Shown here: positions 7,041-13,621 of the stretch, piece by piece
Position numbering within the stretch: position 1 is the first letter of the stretch
How the letters are laid out: each line of letters opens with the position of its first letter
Virus record (IMG/VR): IMGVR_UViG_3300032268_000734
Location: 1-52,751 of that record
Source of the DNA: a virus
Reading direction: 5' to 3' (one strand)
Length of the DNA stretch: 52,751 bases
The notes under the pieces: generated by a model
The model's input: the letters and a program-made list of their open reading frames with translations, nothing else
Told to the model about the DNA's origin: nothing
Databases searched by the model: none
Made by a program: the position numbers and the translations under genes

Positions 7041-7106
7041 ATCTTACCATTGGGCACTGACATTTTGGCTACTTATTTGCTAAGGCTCATTGTGATTTGT
7101 ATCACA
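7041..7106 (-). promoter_or_regulatory. Early promoter with TGTCAG box and perfect CRP/GlxR-like site
   Basis: Minus strand TAAGAT (7046-7041) with TGTCA ending 11 bases upstream (7062-7058). TGTGATTTGTATCACA at 7091-7106 is a perfect TGTGA-N6-TCACA, centred about 64 bases upstream of the predicted start. Confidence 0.65.
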
Positions 7107-7164
7107 CTTATTTGCTTAGGCTCATTAGCCAATTTGTCCTTTATTTAGTTTTTCTTATGTAGTA

Positions 7165-7230
7165 AGACTATCACACATACCCTGAAAAGTCAAGGCGACA
7201 CGCCGTAGGCGTTGTGTGATTTACATCACT
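7165..7230 (-). promoter_or_regulatory. Second upstream promoter and CRP/GlxR-like site
   Basis: Minus strand TTGACT (7193-7188), 17 bases, TAGTCT (7170-7165). TGTGATTTACATCACT (7215-7230, one mismatch) lies at the same relative position (about -64) and overlaps the stop codon of the 34-codon gene. Confidence 0.5.
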
Positions 7231-7330
7231 TTTTTAGAGATTCAGCGTAGGCTGGGTCTGATACGCTTTCAGCGCCAAACTCCTCATAGATTTCTAGATA
7301 AATTTCATCATAGTATTCGTTATAGTCCAT
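7226..7330 (-). CDS. Acidic mini-protein, 34 aa
   Basis: Opens MDYNEYYDEIYLEIYEEFGA and ends DPAYAESLKK. A perfect AAAGGAG ribosome site eight bases before ATG 7330 and a dedicated promoter support it. Strongly acidic and tyrosine-rich, so possibly a nucleic-acid mimic or host-protein inhibitor; inference only. Confidence 0.6.
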   Translation of the reverse strand: MDYNEYYDEIYLEIYEEFGAESVSDPAYAESLKK

Positions 7331-7379
7331 TTGGACTCCTTTCAATTTGAGAACTTTTCTCAATTTTCTTTATACGAGA

Positions 7380-7408
7380 AGTATAGCAGAAAAAACCTCA
7401 AAAGTCAA
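7380..7408 (-). promoter_or_regulatory. Promoter for the 34-aa gene
   Basis: Minus strand TTGACT (7408-7403), 17 bases, TGC-TATACT (7385-7380), an extended -10. Confidence 0.75.
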
Positions 7409-7471
7409 ATCGACACGCCGTAAATCAGGGGAATAATCGTGTGTTTCTTATCACATTAGTTATACACACCC

Positions 7472-7490
7472 TGTGGATAAACGCCACGTC
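7472..7490. promoter_or_regulatory. DnaA box fused to CCACGTC
   Basis: TGTGGATAA (7472-7480), three bases, CCACGTC, the same composite as at 700 and 6060. Lies just downstream of the 7496-8574 operon. Confidence 0.55.
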
Positions 7491-7495
7491 AAAAA

Positions 7496-7600
7496 TTATT
7501 CGCCTTTCACGAATAAATAAGATCCAGCAAATAAGCAAATAAAAGAAAACCAAAACAATGCGTTACCACTTACAAAAAAAGTTTGATAAAAGTTATTCAT
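7496..7600 (-). CDS. Membrane mini-protein, 34 aa
   Basis: MNNFYQTFFVSG is followed by an aromatic hydrophobic span (ALFWFSFICLFAGSYLF) and a KGE tail. ATG overlaps the preceding stop (TAATG). Last gene of a seven-gene leftward operon. Confidence 0.55.
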   Translation of the reverse strand: MNNFYQTFFVSGNALFWFSFICLFAGSYLFVKGE

Positions 7601-7692
7601 TATTTATTTTCCTCAATTTCATTTAGTAATTCCCAAAGGATTGGCTCTAACGCTTTAGCGCTTTCATCTAATTTTTCTTGTAGAGTTTTCAT
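7600..7692 (-). CDS. Mini-protein, 30 aa, amphipathic helix
   Basis: MKTLQEKLDESAKALEPILW and then ELLNEIEENK: one charged helix. ATGA overlap with the upstream gene, whose GAGGAGG acts as the ribosome site, and TAATG overlap with the next gene support translation. Confidence 0.55.
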   Translation of the reverse strand: MKTLQEKLDESAKALEPILWELLNEIEENK

Positions 7693-7838
7693 TGTGTAGC
7701 CTCCTCTACTAGAAATGCGTCGAACTTAGAAAGTTCATTTTCACTAAGTGGCATTAGTGTTTTGTTTAGAGCGAACACCGCTCTCATTTCATCTTCTGCC
7801 TCTACGACATAAGAAATTAGCACATTGTATTTAGTCAT
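7689..7838 (-). CDS. Small hypothetical protein, 49 aa
   Basis: MTKYNVLISYVVEAEDEMRA begins a beta-strand then helix pattern seen in several mini-proteins here (compare the 4940-5065 gene). Coupled upstream (stop codon directly followed by ATG) and downstream (ATGA). Confidence 0.6.
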   Translation of the reverse strand: MTKYNVLISYVVEAEDEMRAVFALNKTLMPLSENELSKFDAFLVEEATQ

Positions 7839-8003
7839 TTATTTGACTCCTTTGTATAGATAGTCCCAAGCCTTACGGCACATTAGAATTGACTCACAGT
7901 TATCGCAACAGATAGAGCCGTGAGGATTTAGATTTATGTCATAGACATCAACGAATGTATGTGTCTTTCCACATACTGAATCAAGGCGTAGCATAGTGCT
8001 CAT
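7839..8003 (-). CDS. Zinc-knuckle small protein, 54 aa
   Basis: One Cys at residue 11, then CCDNC and a later Cys (LMCRKAW) give a four-Cys set. AAAGGAG at its 3' end serves the following gene. Function unknown; likely metal-stabilised. Confidence 0.6.
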   Translation of the reverse strand: MSTMLRLDSVCGKTHTFVDVYDINLNPHGSICCDNCESILMCRKAWDYLYKGVK

Positions 8004-8240
8004 TTATTCACTCCAACCATTTAGATTTTGAAATTCGGAATAAGGTAATTCAATTGTGAATACATTATTATTTTTATACACATTAGCATTTCCGCTTATT
8101 GTGTATTTTTCTAGGATTACAGTAGCGATACCGCTATCCTCATTTAGAGATACAATTTCCACGACTTTGTGGTTTATGTATTTTGAGGGGGGCTGAAAGA
8201 ATTTTCCTACAGCAATTTTATTAGCAAGTGAAATACTCAT
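8004..8240 (-). CDS. Hypothetical protein, 78 aa
   Basis: Basic N-terminal half (MSISLANKIAVGKFFQPPSK) followed by alternating beta strands (VVEIVSLNEDSGIATVILEK), again an SH3-like layout. Stop codon abuts the next ATG. No recognised domain. Confidence 0.65.
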   Translation of the reverse strand: MSISLANKIAVGKFFQPPSKYINHKVVEIVSLNEDSGIATVILEKYTISGNANVYKNNNVFTIELPYSEFQNLNGWSE

Positions 8241-8404
8241 TTATTTACTCCTTCGAATAGTTCTTTACATTTGTTAGGGTTTTCCCACCAAGGGAAACCT
8301 TCGTGATACATAGCGGGTGCTAATACCACTTGACCGCAAGGGCATAAATTCATTAGCCCTTTAGGGTAGTCGCTTACAGTAGCGAATTTAGTCCAAATAC
8401 TCAT
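8237..8404 (-). CDS. Small CPCG zinc-binding protein, 55 aa
   Basis: MSIWTKFATVSDYPKG, then CPCGQVV and a later Cys near FPWWENPNKCKELF. ATGA overlaps on both sides; GAAGGAG at its end serves the next gene. Confidence 0.6.
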   Translation of the reverse strand: MSIWTKFATVSDYPKGLMNLCPCGQVVLAPAMYHEGFPWWENPNKCKELFEGVNK

Positions 8405-8574
8405 TTAGTATTCTCCTTATCTATACAGTTGATACAGTAGCAAGCCTTACTAGAGAATAAGAACTTTAGCAATTCTTTTCTAGTGTAAGCGTCTAAACCA
8501 TAAGAGGATTTTACTCCGCCGTTATGGTATTCGTGAACGATAGTAGAGAATAGAGTTTCATTTAGTGTAGTCAT
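8401..8574 (-). CDS. Small Cys-containing protein, 57 aa, first gene of operon
   Basis: Start chosen at ATG 8574, which follows GAAAGGTGG; the open frame extends upstream through the promoter and was not used. MTTLNETLFSTIVHEYHNGG ... ARKACYCINCIDKENTK-like end with CYCINC suggests metal binding. Leads the 7496-8574 operon. Confidence 0.6.
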   Translation of the reverse strand: MTTLNETLFSTIVHEYHNGGVKSSYGLDAYTRKELLKFLFSSKACYCINCIDKENTK

Positions 8575-8629
8575 TTTAGACCACCTTTCTTTAGAGGATT
8601 TCTTTACCTCATTTTTTCTTGATACTGTA

Positions 8630-8700
8630 AGTATAGCAGGGGGGTCTGACATTTTGAGGGGTATAAATGTCATAAATCGGACATTGTGAGGTAGGTCACA
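8630..8700 (-). promoter_or_regulatory. Early promoter with TGTCAG box and perfect CRP/GlxR-like site
   Basis: Minus strand TGC-TATACT (8635-8630), TGTCA ending 11 bases upstream (8651-8647), and TGTGAGGTAGGTCACA (8685-8700), an exact TGTGA-N6-TCACA centred about 70 bases upstream of the predicted start. Drives the 7496-8574 operon. The 8575-8992 interval is a divergent control region with no gene that I can see. Confidence 0.7.
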
Positions 8701-8785
8701 TGTGATGTAGCCCACATTTTTCAGGGGAATTATAACAATAGCGTAACAATCTCTATAGTATCGGTGTGTCGACTTGACAAGATCG

Positions 8786-8872
8786 GGACGTGGCGATGTG
8801 GTGTAAATCACATAGAAAATGTCCGATTTGTCCGTGTCTAAACTTGACTTTTTGACATTTCTATGCTATACT
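8786..8872 (+). promoter_or_regulatory. Rightward promoter with CRP/GlxR-like site
   Basis: TTGACT (8844-8849), 17 bases, TGC-TATACT (8867-8872). TGTGGTGTAAATCACA (8797-8812, one mismatch) is centred about 74 bases upstream of the predicted start. GGACGTGG lies at 8786-8793. Drives 8993-9394. Confidence 0.75.
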
Positions 8873-8951
8873 TCTAGTATAAGAAAAATTGAATAGTAAG
8901 AAAAATCCTAGTGAGCCTCGATAAGAGCAAATAACCTAGGTCAAGGAAAAA

Positions 8952-8968
8952 GATAACACAAGGTTATC
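8952..8968 (+). promoter_or_regulatory. Small hairpin in the 5' leader
   Basis: GATAAC-acaag-GTTATC, a perfect 6-bp stem shortly before the GAAAGGTG ribosome site of the 8993 gene, within a leader of about 110 bases. A role in translation control is possible but not shown. Confidence 0.35.
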
Positions 8969-8992
8969 GAATAAACGAAAGGTGTTCATCAA

Positions 8993-9208
8993 ATGAATAC
9001 ACTAAATACAATATCAGTAGTAGCCGAGCCTACTCACCCTATGTCTAGTAGCAATACTAAGAATAACAATATCTTTCGCCTATCAAATGGCAATTACATT
9101 AGCCGTATGGCATATGTCTATATGGTAGCAAGTGAGAACCTTATCTCTCACAAATACCTATCCCCTAACGAAAGCAAATGGGTATTTGCTAACAAGGTAG
9201 GTAAATAA
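8993..9208 (+). CDS. Hypothetical protein, 71 aa
   Basis: MNTLNTISVVAEPTHPMSSS is followed by an Asn-rich linker and IFRLSNGNYISRMAYVYM, ending WVFANKVGK. ATG 8993 follows GAAAGGTG. First gene of a two-gene rightward operon; the next ATG directly follows its stop codon. Function not recognised. Confidence 0.65.
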   Translation: MNTLNTISVVAEPTHPMSSSNTKNNNIFRLSNGNYISRMAYVYMVASENLISHKYLSPNESKWVFANKVGK

Positions 9209-9394
9209 ATGATAGCAACACTAACAAGCACATCGGGTGCTACTAAGAAAATGAATTTCAAGAATAGGGAACACCTACTAGAGTTCATCGAATTATATAA
9301 GGCCACACTACACATTGGCCAAGCGGTTTGCATTGATGCCCCACTAGTGGGTATACACAATGGGTGGATACAGGGTAGCGCACCCAAGAAATAA
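9209..9394 (+). CDS. Small SGATKK-family protein, 61 aa
   Basis: MIATLTSTSGATKKMNFKNR opens a protein that aligns end to end with the minus-strand protein at 6819-7007 (SG-[SA]-TKK, F...Y, LxxGxxV, terminal KK). A duplicated pair in opposite operons. Function unknown. Confidence 0.7.
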   Translation: MIATLTSTSGATKKMNFKNREHLLEFIELYKATLHIGQAVCIDAPLVGIHNGWIQGSAPKK

Positions 9395-9408
9395 TTCATC
9401 AAAGATCA

Positions 9409-9442
9409 ATAGTGTGTCTATCAATGGGCGCACTATTTTTTT
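9409..9442 (+). terminator. Rho-independent terminator
   Basis: ATAGTGTG / CGCACTAT stem (one G-T pair) followed by a run of Ts, directly after the 9209-9394 gene. Confidence 0.8.
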
Positions 9443-9529
9443 GTGTTTATTTTCTGTATATCATGTATCATACATCTGGACAAAATATTCAGATTTTAGG
9501 CTATTAGGGTTTTGGTGTATAATGATTTT

Positions 9530-10699
9530 ATGATATATAAAGGAAAGTTTGACTGGCCCTATTACCATAAACTTTTAAAGAAAAGAATACAGTCAGGCCA
9601 TTTCCCTAACCCAGACCCACAAAATACATTTTTTGCATTTACTAGCAAAGCAGTTGAAGATGTTGTGCTAAATAAATATAACAGTTTTAAAAAAAGCGGG
9701 GGATTCACAAGGTTAGCCTACGCTATGGGAGCAGGTCTGTTTACTGCAGAAGAGCCTAAGCACATGAATAACAAGAAAGAGATATCTCCAGCATTTGACA
9801 ATGACAACATAAAGAAATACGAAGATCAGGCTGATAAAATTGTAGACAAGGTTTTGTCTGGCTGGTCTGGTGAGATCGATGTTAGAAATGAAATGAAGTT
9901 TATTGTATTTAAAAGCATTATGGAAATTTTCTTTTCAGAAAACGCAGATCATGATTTTGAAAAAATAAAAAACGGTATAGAAGAGATATCGGACAGTGTT
10001 GCATTTGATCAAAACTATACTGGATCTGGAGAAAAGAGAGAGCAAGCCTACGGAATCTGTCAAAGGCTAGTAGATGAAAGACTGGCGTCTGGTGAAAACA
10101 AAAATGACATGATAGATATGCTTATTGCTTCATATAAAAATGGCAAAATAAATTTTGAAGATATGTATTCAGAAACGCTTTCTATATTTATGGGTGGTTA
10201 TGAAACATCTGCACATACACTAGAGTGGGCAATGTACTATTTGGCAATGAACAAAGAGTGGCAGGACAAGTTGTCTGAAAAAGAAAACCTAGAGGCTTTT
10301 ATTAAAGAAGTCCTAAGAGTCACTCCCCCTATATGGCTTAGTCAGAGAGTATCAGTAGAAGACGTTGTGATAGACGGAACACTTATTCCTTCTGGCACTG
10401 AGATTTCAATGAGTTCGTATGTAACTCACAGAGACGAAAATGTTTTTTCAGATCCAGAGTCATTTAAACCAGAAAGATGGTTTGATAATCCTAAACTGTC
10501 AAAGGGAGAGTATTTCCCATTTATGTTTGGCAAAAGACAGTGTGTAGGAAAAGAATATGCCTTAATGCAGATGCGACTAGTCATATCTAAGGTTGCTAAA
10601 AATTTTAATATAGAAATATTAAATCCAAATATTCATCATATTGGTGGTATTGCTTTTAGAACTAGCGAGCCAGTCAGAATGTACGTCACAAAAAAATAA
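9530..10699 (+). CDS. Cytochrome P450 monooxygenase, copy 1 (389 aa)
   Basis: A complete soluble P450. Seen in order: GLFTAEEPKHMNNKKEISPAF (C-helix region, HxxxK rather than the usual HxxxR), the I-helix oxygen-binding motif GGYETS, ExxR as EVLR, FKPERW, and the heme loop FGKRQCVGKE with the thiolate Cys at residue 338. No membrane anchor or fused reductase, so host ferredoxin/reductase partners would be needed. Start set at ATG 9530 because TATAAT ends six bases before it; upstream in-frame TTG/GTG codons lie inside that promoter. Known family chemistry is O2-dependent hydroxylation or C-C/C-O coupling; the substrate is unknown. Phage P450s are very rare. Paralogue at 11231. Confidence 0.95.
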   Translation: MIYKGKFDWPYYHKLLKKRIQSGHFPNPDPQNTFFAFTSKAVEDVVLNKYNSFKKSGGFTRLAYAMGAGLFTAEEPKHMNNKKEISPAFDNDNIKKYEDQADKIVDKVLSGWSGEIDVRNEMKFIVFKSIMEIFFSENADHDFEKIKNGIEEISDSVAFDQNYTGSGEKREQAYGICQRLVDERLASGENKNDMIDMLIASYKNGKINFEDMYSETLSIFMGGYETSAHTLEWAMYYLAMNKEWQDKLSEKENLEAFIKEVLRVTPPIWLSQRVSVEDVVIDGTLIPSGTEISMSSYVTHRDENVFSDPESFKPERWFDNPKLSKGEYFPFMFGKRQCVGKEYALMQMRLVISKVAKNFNIEILNPNIHHIGGIAFRTSEPVRMYVTKK

Positions 10700-10727
10700 T
10701 TTTTCAGATTCTGCTATAATGGACGGT

Positions 10728-10892
10728 ATGGGAATATTAAACCTTTTGGACACTGAATATCTTGATGAGTTCGACTATGGCAATTTAACATTAAAGCCTC
10801 AATATGAAATAATAGATGAGCCAGAAGAAAAGAAGGTTTATACACCAAGCCCAAACAGCCGATACACATATCGCTCAATGATTCCAGACTAG
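10728..10892 (+). CDS. Small protein between P450 genes, 54 aa
   Basis: MGILNLLDTEYLDEFDYGNL continues as an acidic stretch (EIIDEPEEKK) and a Ser/Tyr/Arg-rich tail (SPNSRYTYRSMIPD). Extended -10 TGC-TATAAT ends seven bases before ATG 10728, so it is leaderless. The MGIL opening matches the next gene. The acidic leader-like half plus a short aromatic tail, next to two P450s, is reminiscent of P450-modified peptide precursors, but no cleavage motif or peptidase is seen. Confidence 0.65.
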   Translation: MGILNLLDTEYLDEFDYGNLTLKPQYEIIDEPEEKKVYTPSPNSRYTYRSMIPD

Positions 10893-10907
10893 TGTATAAT
10901 ATAAATT

Positions 10908-11180
10908 ATGGGAATATTAGACAACTTTGAAAACGCCTTAAACGACAACTTTGAGTTTGAGTCGAAACCTATAGTAGAAAAAGACGCTATGGGCAGAGAG
11001 AAGTTCTGGGAAGATCTAGGTAGACCAGAGTCTGAGTTAGACCGTGTAGAGAGAGAAAAATATTTGAACAATGTTGGAATTTACTCGATTGAAGGTTTGG
11101 CATTACAGGACGAAGAGCCTAATCTCGCTGTAAAAATTTTTTCAGAAACCTGTTGCTCTGGCTGTACTTGTGGCAAATAA
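10908..11180 (+). CDS. Small protein with C-terminal Cys cluster between P450 genes, 90 aa
   Basis: MGILDNFENALNDNFEFESK, then a charged middle (GREKFWEDLGRPESELDRVE) and a striking end FSETCCSGCTCGK with four cysteines in six residues. TATAAT ends seven bases before ATG 10908 (leaderless). The tail could bind metal, anchor a cluster as a redox partner of the P450s, or be a modified peptide core; none is demonstrated. A classic ferredoxin (CxxCxxC...C) pattern is absent. It shares its start (MGIL) and acidic character with the preceding gene. Confidence 0.7.
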   Translation: MGILDNFENALNDNFEFESKPIVEKDAMGREKFWEDLGRPESELDRVEREKYLNNVGIYSIEGLALQDEEPNLAVKIFSETCCSGCTCGK

Positions 11181-11230
11181 GATCTTTATATTTTAGTATA
11201 TATAAAACTCTTGGGGTGTATACTGAAATT

Positions 11231-12391
11231 ATGTTAAATAAAAATCTGCCATCTGTGCTCATGTTTTTAAAAAATCAAGTAAAATCTAACCATCTAATAA
11301 TTACAAAATCAGAAAATATATTTTTTGCATTTACTAGCAAGGCGGTAGAAGATGTCCTAGTAAATAAAGATGAAAGTTTTATAAAAAGCGGAGTTTGGAA
11401 AAGACTAAAGTGTCTGTTGGGCGAAGGCCTATTCACTACAGAAGAACCACAGCACATGAACAATAAAAAAGAAATTCTTCCAGGATTCAGCGTTAACAAG
11501 ACGAAAGAATATAAAGAAAAAGTTTCCTACATTGTAGACTTTGTTTTACACTCTTGGTCTGGAGAGGTTAATGTTAGAAAAGAGATGCAATTCTTAGTTT
11601 TTAAAATTACTATGGAAGTGTTTTTTTCAAAGAGTATAGATCCTGATTTTATAAAAATGCGAGACACTATGTATACAGCATCAGACAAAGTTCTTTCTGA
11701 TATAAGTGATGAAGAATTAGTCGAACTAACAAAAGAATTAAAAGAGTATGTAAAAAAAGTAGTAGACGAAAGGTTAGAATCTAAAGAAAATAAAAATGAC
11801 TTTTTAGATATGCTAATTAACTCATACAACAACAAAAAAATAGATCTTAACAACTTATATGATCAGGCAATCACAATAATATTTTCTGGCTACGAATCAA
11901 CTGTATATTTGCTAGAATGGGCAATATATTATTTATCTATAAATGAAAAATGGCAGGGAGAAATATCTCAAGAAAGAAATGTAGATGCTTTTATTAACGA
12001 AGTACTAAGAAAGTGTCCTCCTGTTTGGAACACTGAAAGAACAACTACAGAAGATGTAAGCATAGACGGAACAGACTTGCCTGCTGGGACTAAGGTAGTG
12101 GTAAGTTCTTATGTTATGCATCGAGATAAAAATGTTTTTAAAGATCCACACCTGTTCAGACCAGAAAGATGGCTTGAAGATCAAAACCTATCTAAAGGAG
12201 AATACTTTCCATTTTTATTTGGTAAAAGACAATGCGTTGCAAAAGAGTTTGTTTTAATGGAAGTAGGATTAGTATTAACCTATATTGCTCAAAATTTTAA
12301 CATAGAATTAATAAATGATAAAGTATCTTATATTGGCGCTTTAACTTACAGACCTAAAGACGAAATAAGACTATACGTTAAGTATAAATAG
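11231..12391 (+). CDS. Cytochrome P450 monooxygenase, copy 2 (386 aa)
   Basis: Close paralogue of the 9530 gene along its whole length (shared FFAFTSKAVEDV, GLFTxEEPxHMNNKKEI). Motifs: I-helix FSGYEST, EVLR, FRPERW and the heme loop FGKRQCVAKE with the ligand Cys at about residue 335. The second heme-loop Gly is Ala, a tolerated change. Start ATG 11231 lies six bases after TATACT; an upstream in-frame extension overlaps the previous gene and has no ribosome site. Both copies keep every catalytic landmark, so both are probably active, perhaps on different substrates or successive positions. Confidence 0.94.
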   Translation: MLNKNLPSVLMFLKNQVKSNHLIITKSENIFFAFTSKAVEDVLVNKDESFIKSGVWKRLKCLLGEGLFTTEEPQHMNNKKEILPGFSVNKTKEYKEKVSYIVDFVLHSWSGEVNVRKEMQFLVFKITMEVFFSKSIDPDFIKMRDTMYTASDKVLSDISDEELVELTKELKEYVKKVVDERLESKENKNDFLDMLINSYNNKKIDLNNLYDQAITIIFSGYESTVYLLEWAIYYLSINEKWQGEISQERNVDAFINEVLRKCPPVWNTERTTTEDVSIDGTDLPAGTKVVVSSYVMHRDKNVFKDPHLFRPERWLEDQNLSKGEYFPFLFGKRQCVAKEFVLMEVGLVLTYIAQNFNIELINDKVSYIGALTYRPKDEIRLYVKYK

Positions 12392-12402
12392 TATTATAAA
12401 AT

Positions 12403-12588
12403 TTACTTAAAAACGTTTTTAATTTCAAGATCATCATAAATCAAACCAAACATATGCTGAAGTGCTGGATACTGGCCATCAATGTTTTTTGTAATATCTT
12501 CATCGCTCATCTTGGCTTGCTTCATTAAATTGACATTGTAAGCATTTACTGTATCAATCATTATTTCGATAACTTCTTGTCTTGTCAT
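12403..12588 (-). CDS. Hypothetical helical protein, 61 aa
   Basis: MTRQEVIEIMIDTVNAYNVN ... a mostly helical acidic protein ending IYDDLEIKNVFK. ATG 12588 follows AAAGGAA, with a strong promoter at 12624-12651. Converges tail to tail with P450 copy 2, 11 bases apart. Function unknown. Confidence 0.65.
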   Translation of the reverse strand: MTRQEVIEIMIDTVNAYNVNLMKQAKMSDEDITKNIDGQYPALQHMFGLIYDDLEIKNVFK

Positions 12589-12623
12589 GCCTATTCCTTT
12601 TCTTTCTTAGATTGCTTTATTAT

Positions 12624-12651
12624 ATTATAGCACGGACTGAAACAAAGTCAA
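12624..12651 (-). promoter_or_regulatory. Promoter for the 12403-12588 gene
   Basis: Minus strand TTGACT (12651-12646), 16 bases, TGC-TATAAT (12629-12624). The -35 abuts the stop codon of the glycosyltransferase gene. Confidence 0.75.
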
Positions 12652-12652
12652 A

Positions 12653-13621
12653 TTAGAGCCACGGGCTAACTATGTAGTCGTGCTTATCGCTTAAAATAAT
12701 ATTAGATTTTTTTTGAAATTTTTCATATAACTCATACGACCCTATTCCGTAAATACCTAAAGACATATCTCCAGACAATATTTTTGCAGCCCTAAAGTAA
12801 GAGTCTTTATTAAGATCAGTCCATTTTGAGTTATCCTCCCAATGAAGAACTCTCTTATCCCTATTGTAGTTTTGATTATAGGCATGCCACATATAATGAA
12901 AGGACGGGTTAATAAGTTTAACTCCCCTGGTGTAAAACCTCAAGGCCATGGTTGGCTCTTCGCCGATAAAATACAGTTCCTTGTCGTATGGGATTTCTTT
13001 TATAATCTTGGAATCACAAAATAGAGAGTTGGCACATAAAAAATATGACTCATACCCGTACTCAAAGTAATCACACTCATACCAGAGTGGCTGAGGCATA
13101 GTTTCATTTTCTTTCCAACCCATAGCCCCTCTCATTGGCTTTGATCCAAAATCGTAGAACTCTTCTTTTCCAGTTTCGTGATCTCTTTGAAATCCATTTG
13201 GGTGCATAGTAAATGCAATATCTGACTTCCAATAATCTTTAAAAGAAACATAACTTTCCGTTATAATCTTATCCCAATTATCAACAAACCTGGAATGAGA
13301 ATCTATCTGTAAAAAGTAGTCACTATCGATATCCCTAGATGCAATATCTCTTGCCCAGCAAGCACCTTTGCTTTCGGTGAAATGATATTTTAGATATCTT
13401 ATCTGAGATTTTGGAATAAAAGACAAATTAGGATGCTCGTAGCCATCTGCTTGAGAAACAATTGAGAAAAATAATCTGTCTTTGTGCTTTGCATTATAGT
13501 ATGCACTTCTAACTGTGTTTTCAAGATCAGGATCTCTATAACTTGCAATTGAAATAAAAATTGTTTTTGCTTTTGCTGGAATAAGACGAGAAGCAATTAA
13601 AGGTACTTTAATCAATTCCAA
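12653..13621 (-). CDS. GlcNAc-transferase-like glycosyltransferase (GT60/Skp1-type), about 322 aa
   Basis: Matches the Pfam GlcNAc (Skp1 hydroxyproline N-acetylglucosaminyltransferase-like) family: IFISIASYRDPDLENTVRSA at the nucleotide-binding start, GACWARD around residue 85, the metal-binding DSH motif in YFLQIDSHSRF, and a GEEPTMALRFYTRG block near residue 220 that fits the family. In eukaryotes such enzymes add GlcNAc to hydroxyproline. No signal peptide, so cytoplasmic. The start is TTG: either 13621, or 13615, which overlaps the upstream TGA as TTGA; no ATG is available. Overlaps the DHH-like gene. A relative lies at 22052. Confidence 0.82.
   Translation of the reverse strand: MELIKVPLIASRLIPAKAKTIFISIASYRDPDLENTVRSAYYNAKHKDRLFFSIVSQADGYEHPNLSFIPKSQIRYLKYHFTESKGACWARDIASRDIDSDYFLQIDSHSRFVDNWDKIITESYVSFKDYWKSDIAFTMHPNGFQRDHETGKEEFYDFGSKPMRGAMGWKENETMPQPLWYECDYFEYGYESYFLCANSLFCDSKIIKEIPYDKELYFIGEEPTMALRFYTRGVKLINPSFHYMWHAYNQNYNRDKRVLHWEDNSKWTDLNKDSYFRAAKILSGDMSLGIYGIGSYELYEKFQKKSNIILSDKHDYIVSPWL

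Noticed and set aside
9512-9529. Upstream TTG/GTG starts for P450 copy 1
   Set aside because: They lie within the TATAAT promoter; a transcript beginning near 9530 would not contain them.
10908-11180. 2Fe-2S or 4Fe-4S ferredoxin partner for the P450s
   Set aside because: The CCSGCTC tail has only four clustered cysteines and lacks the spaced ligand pattern of ferredoxins.
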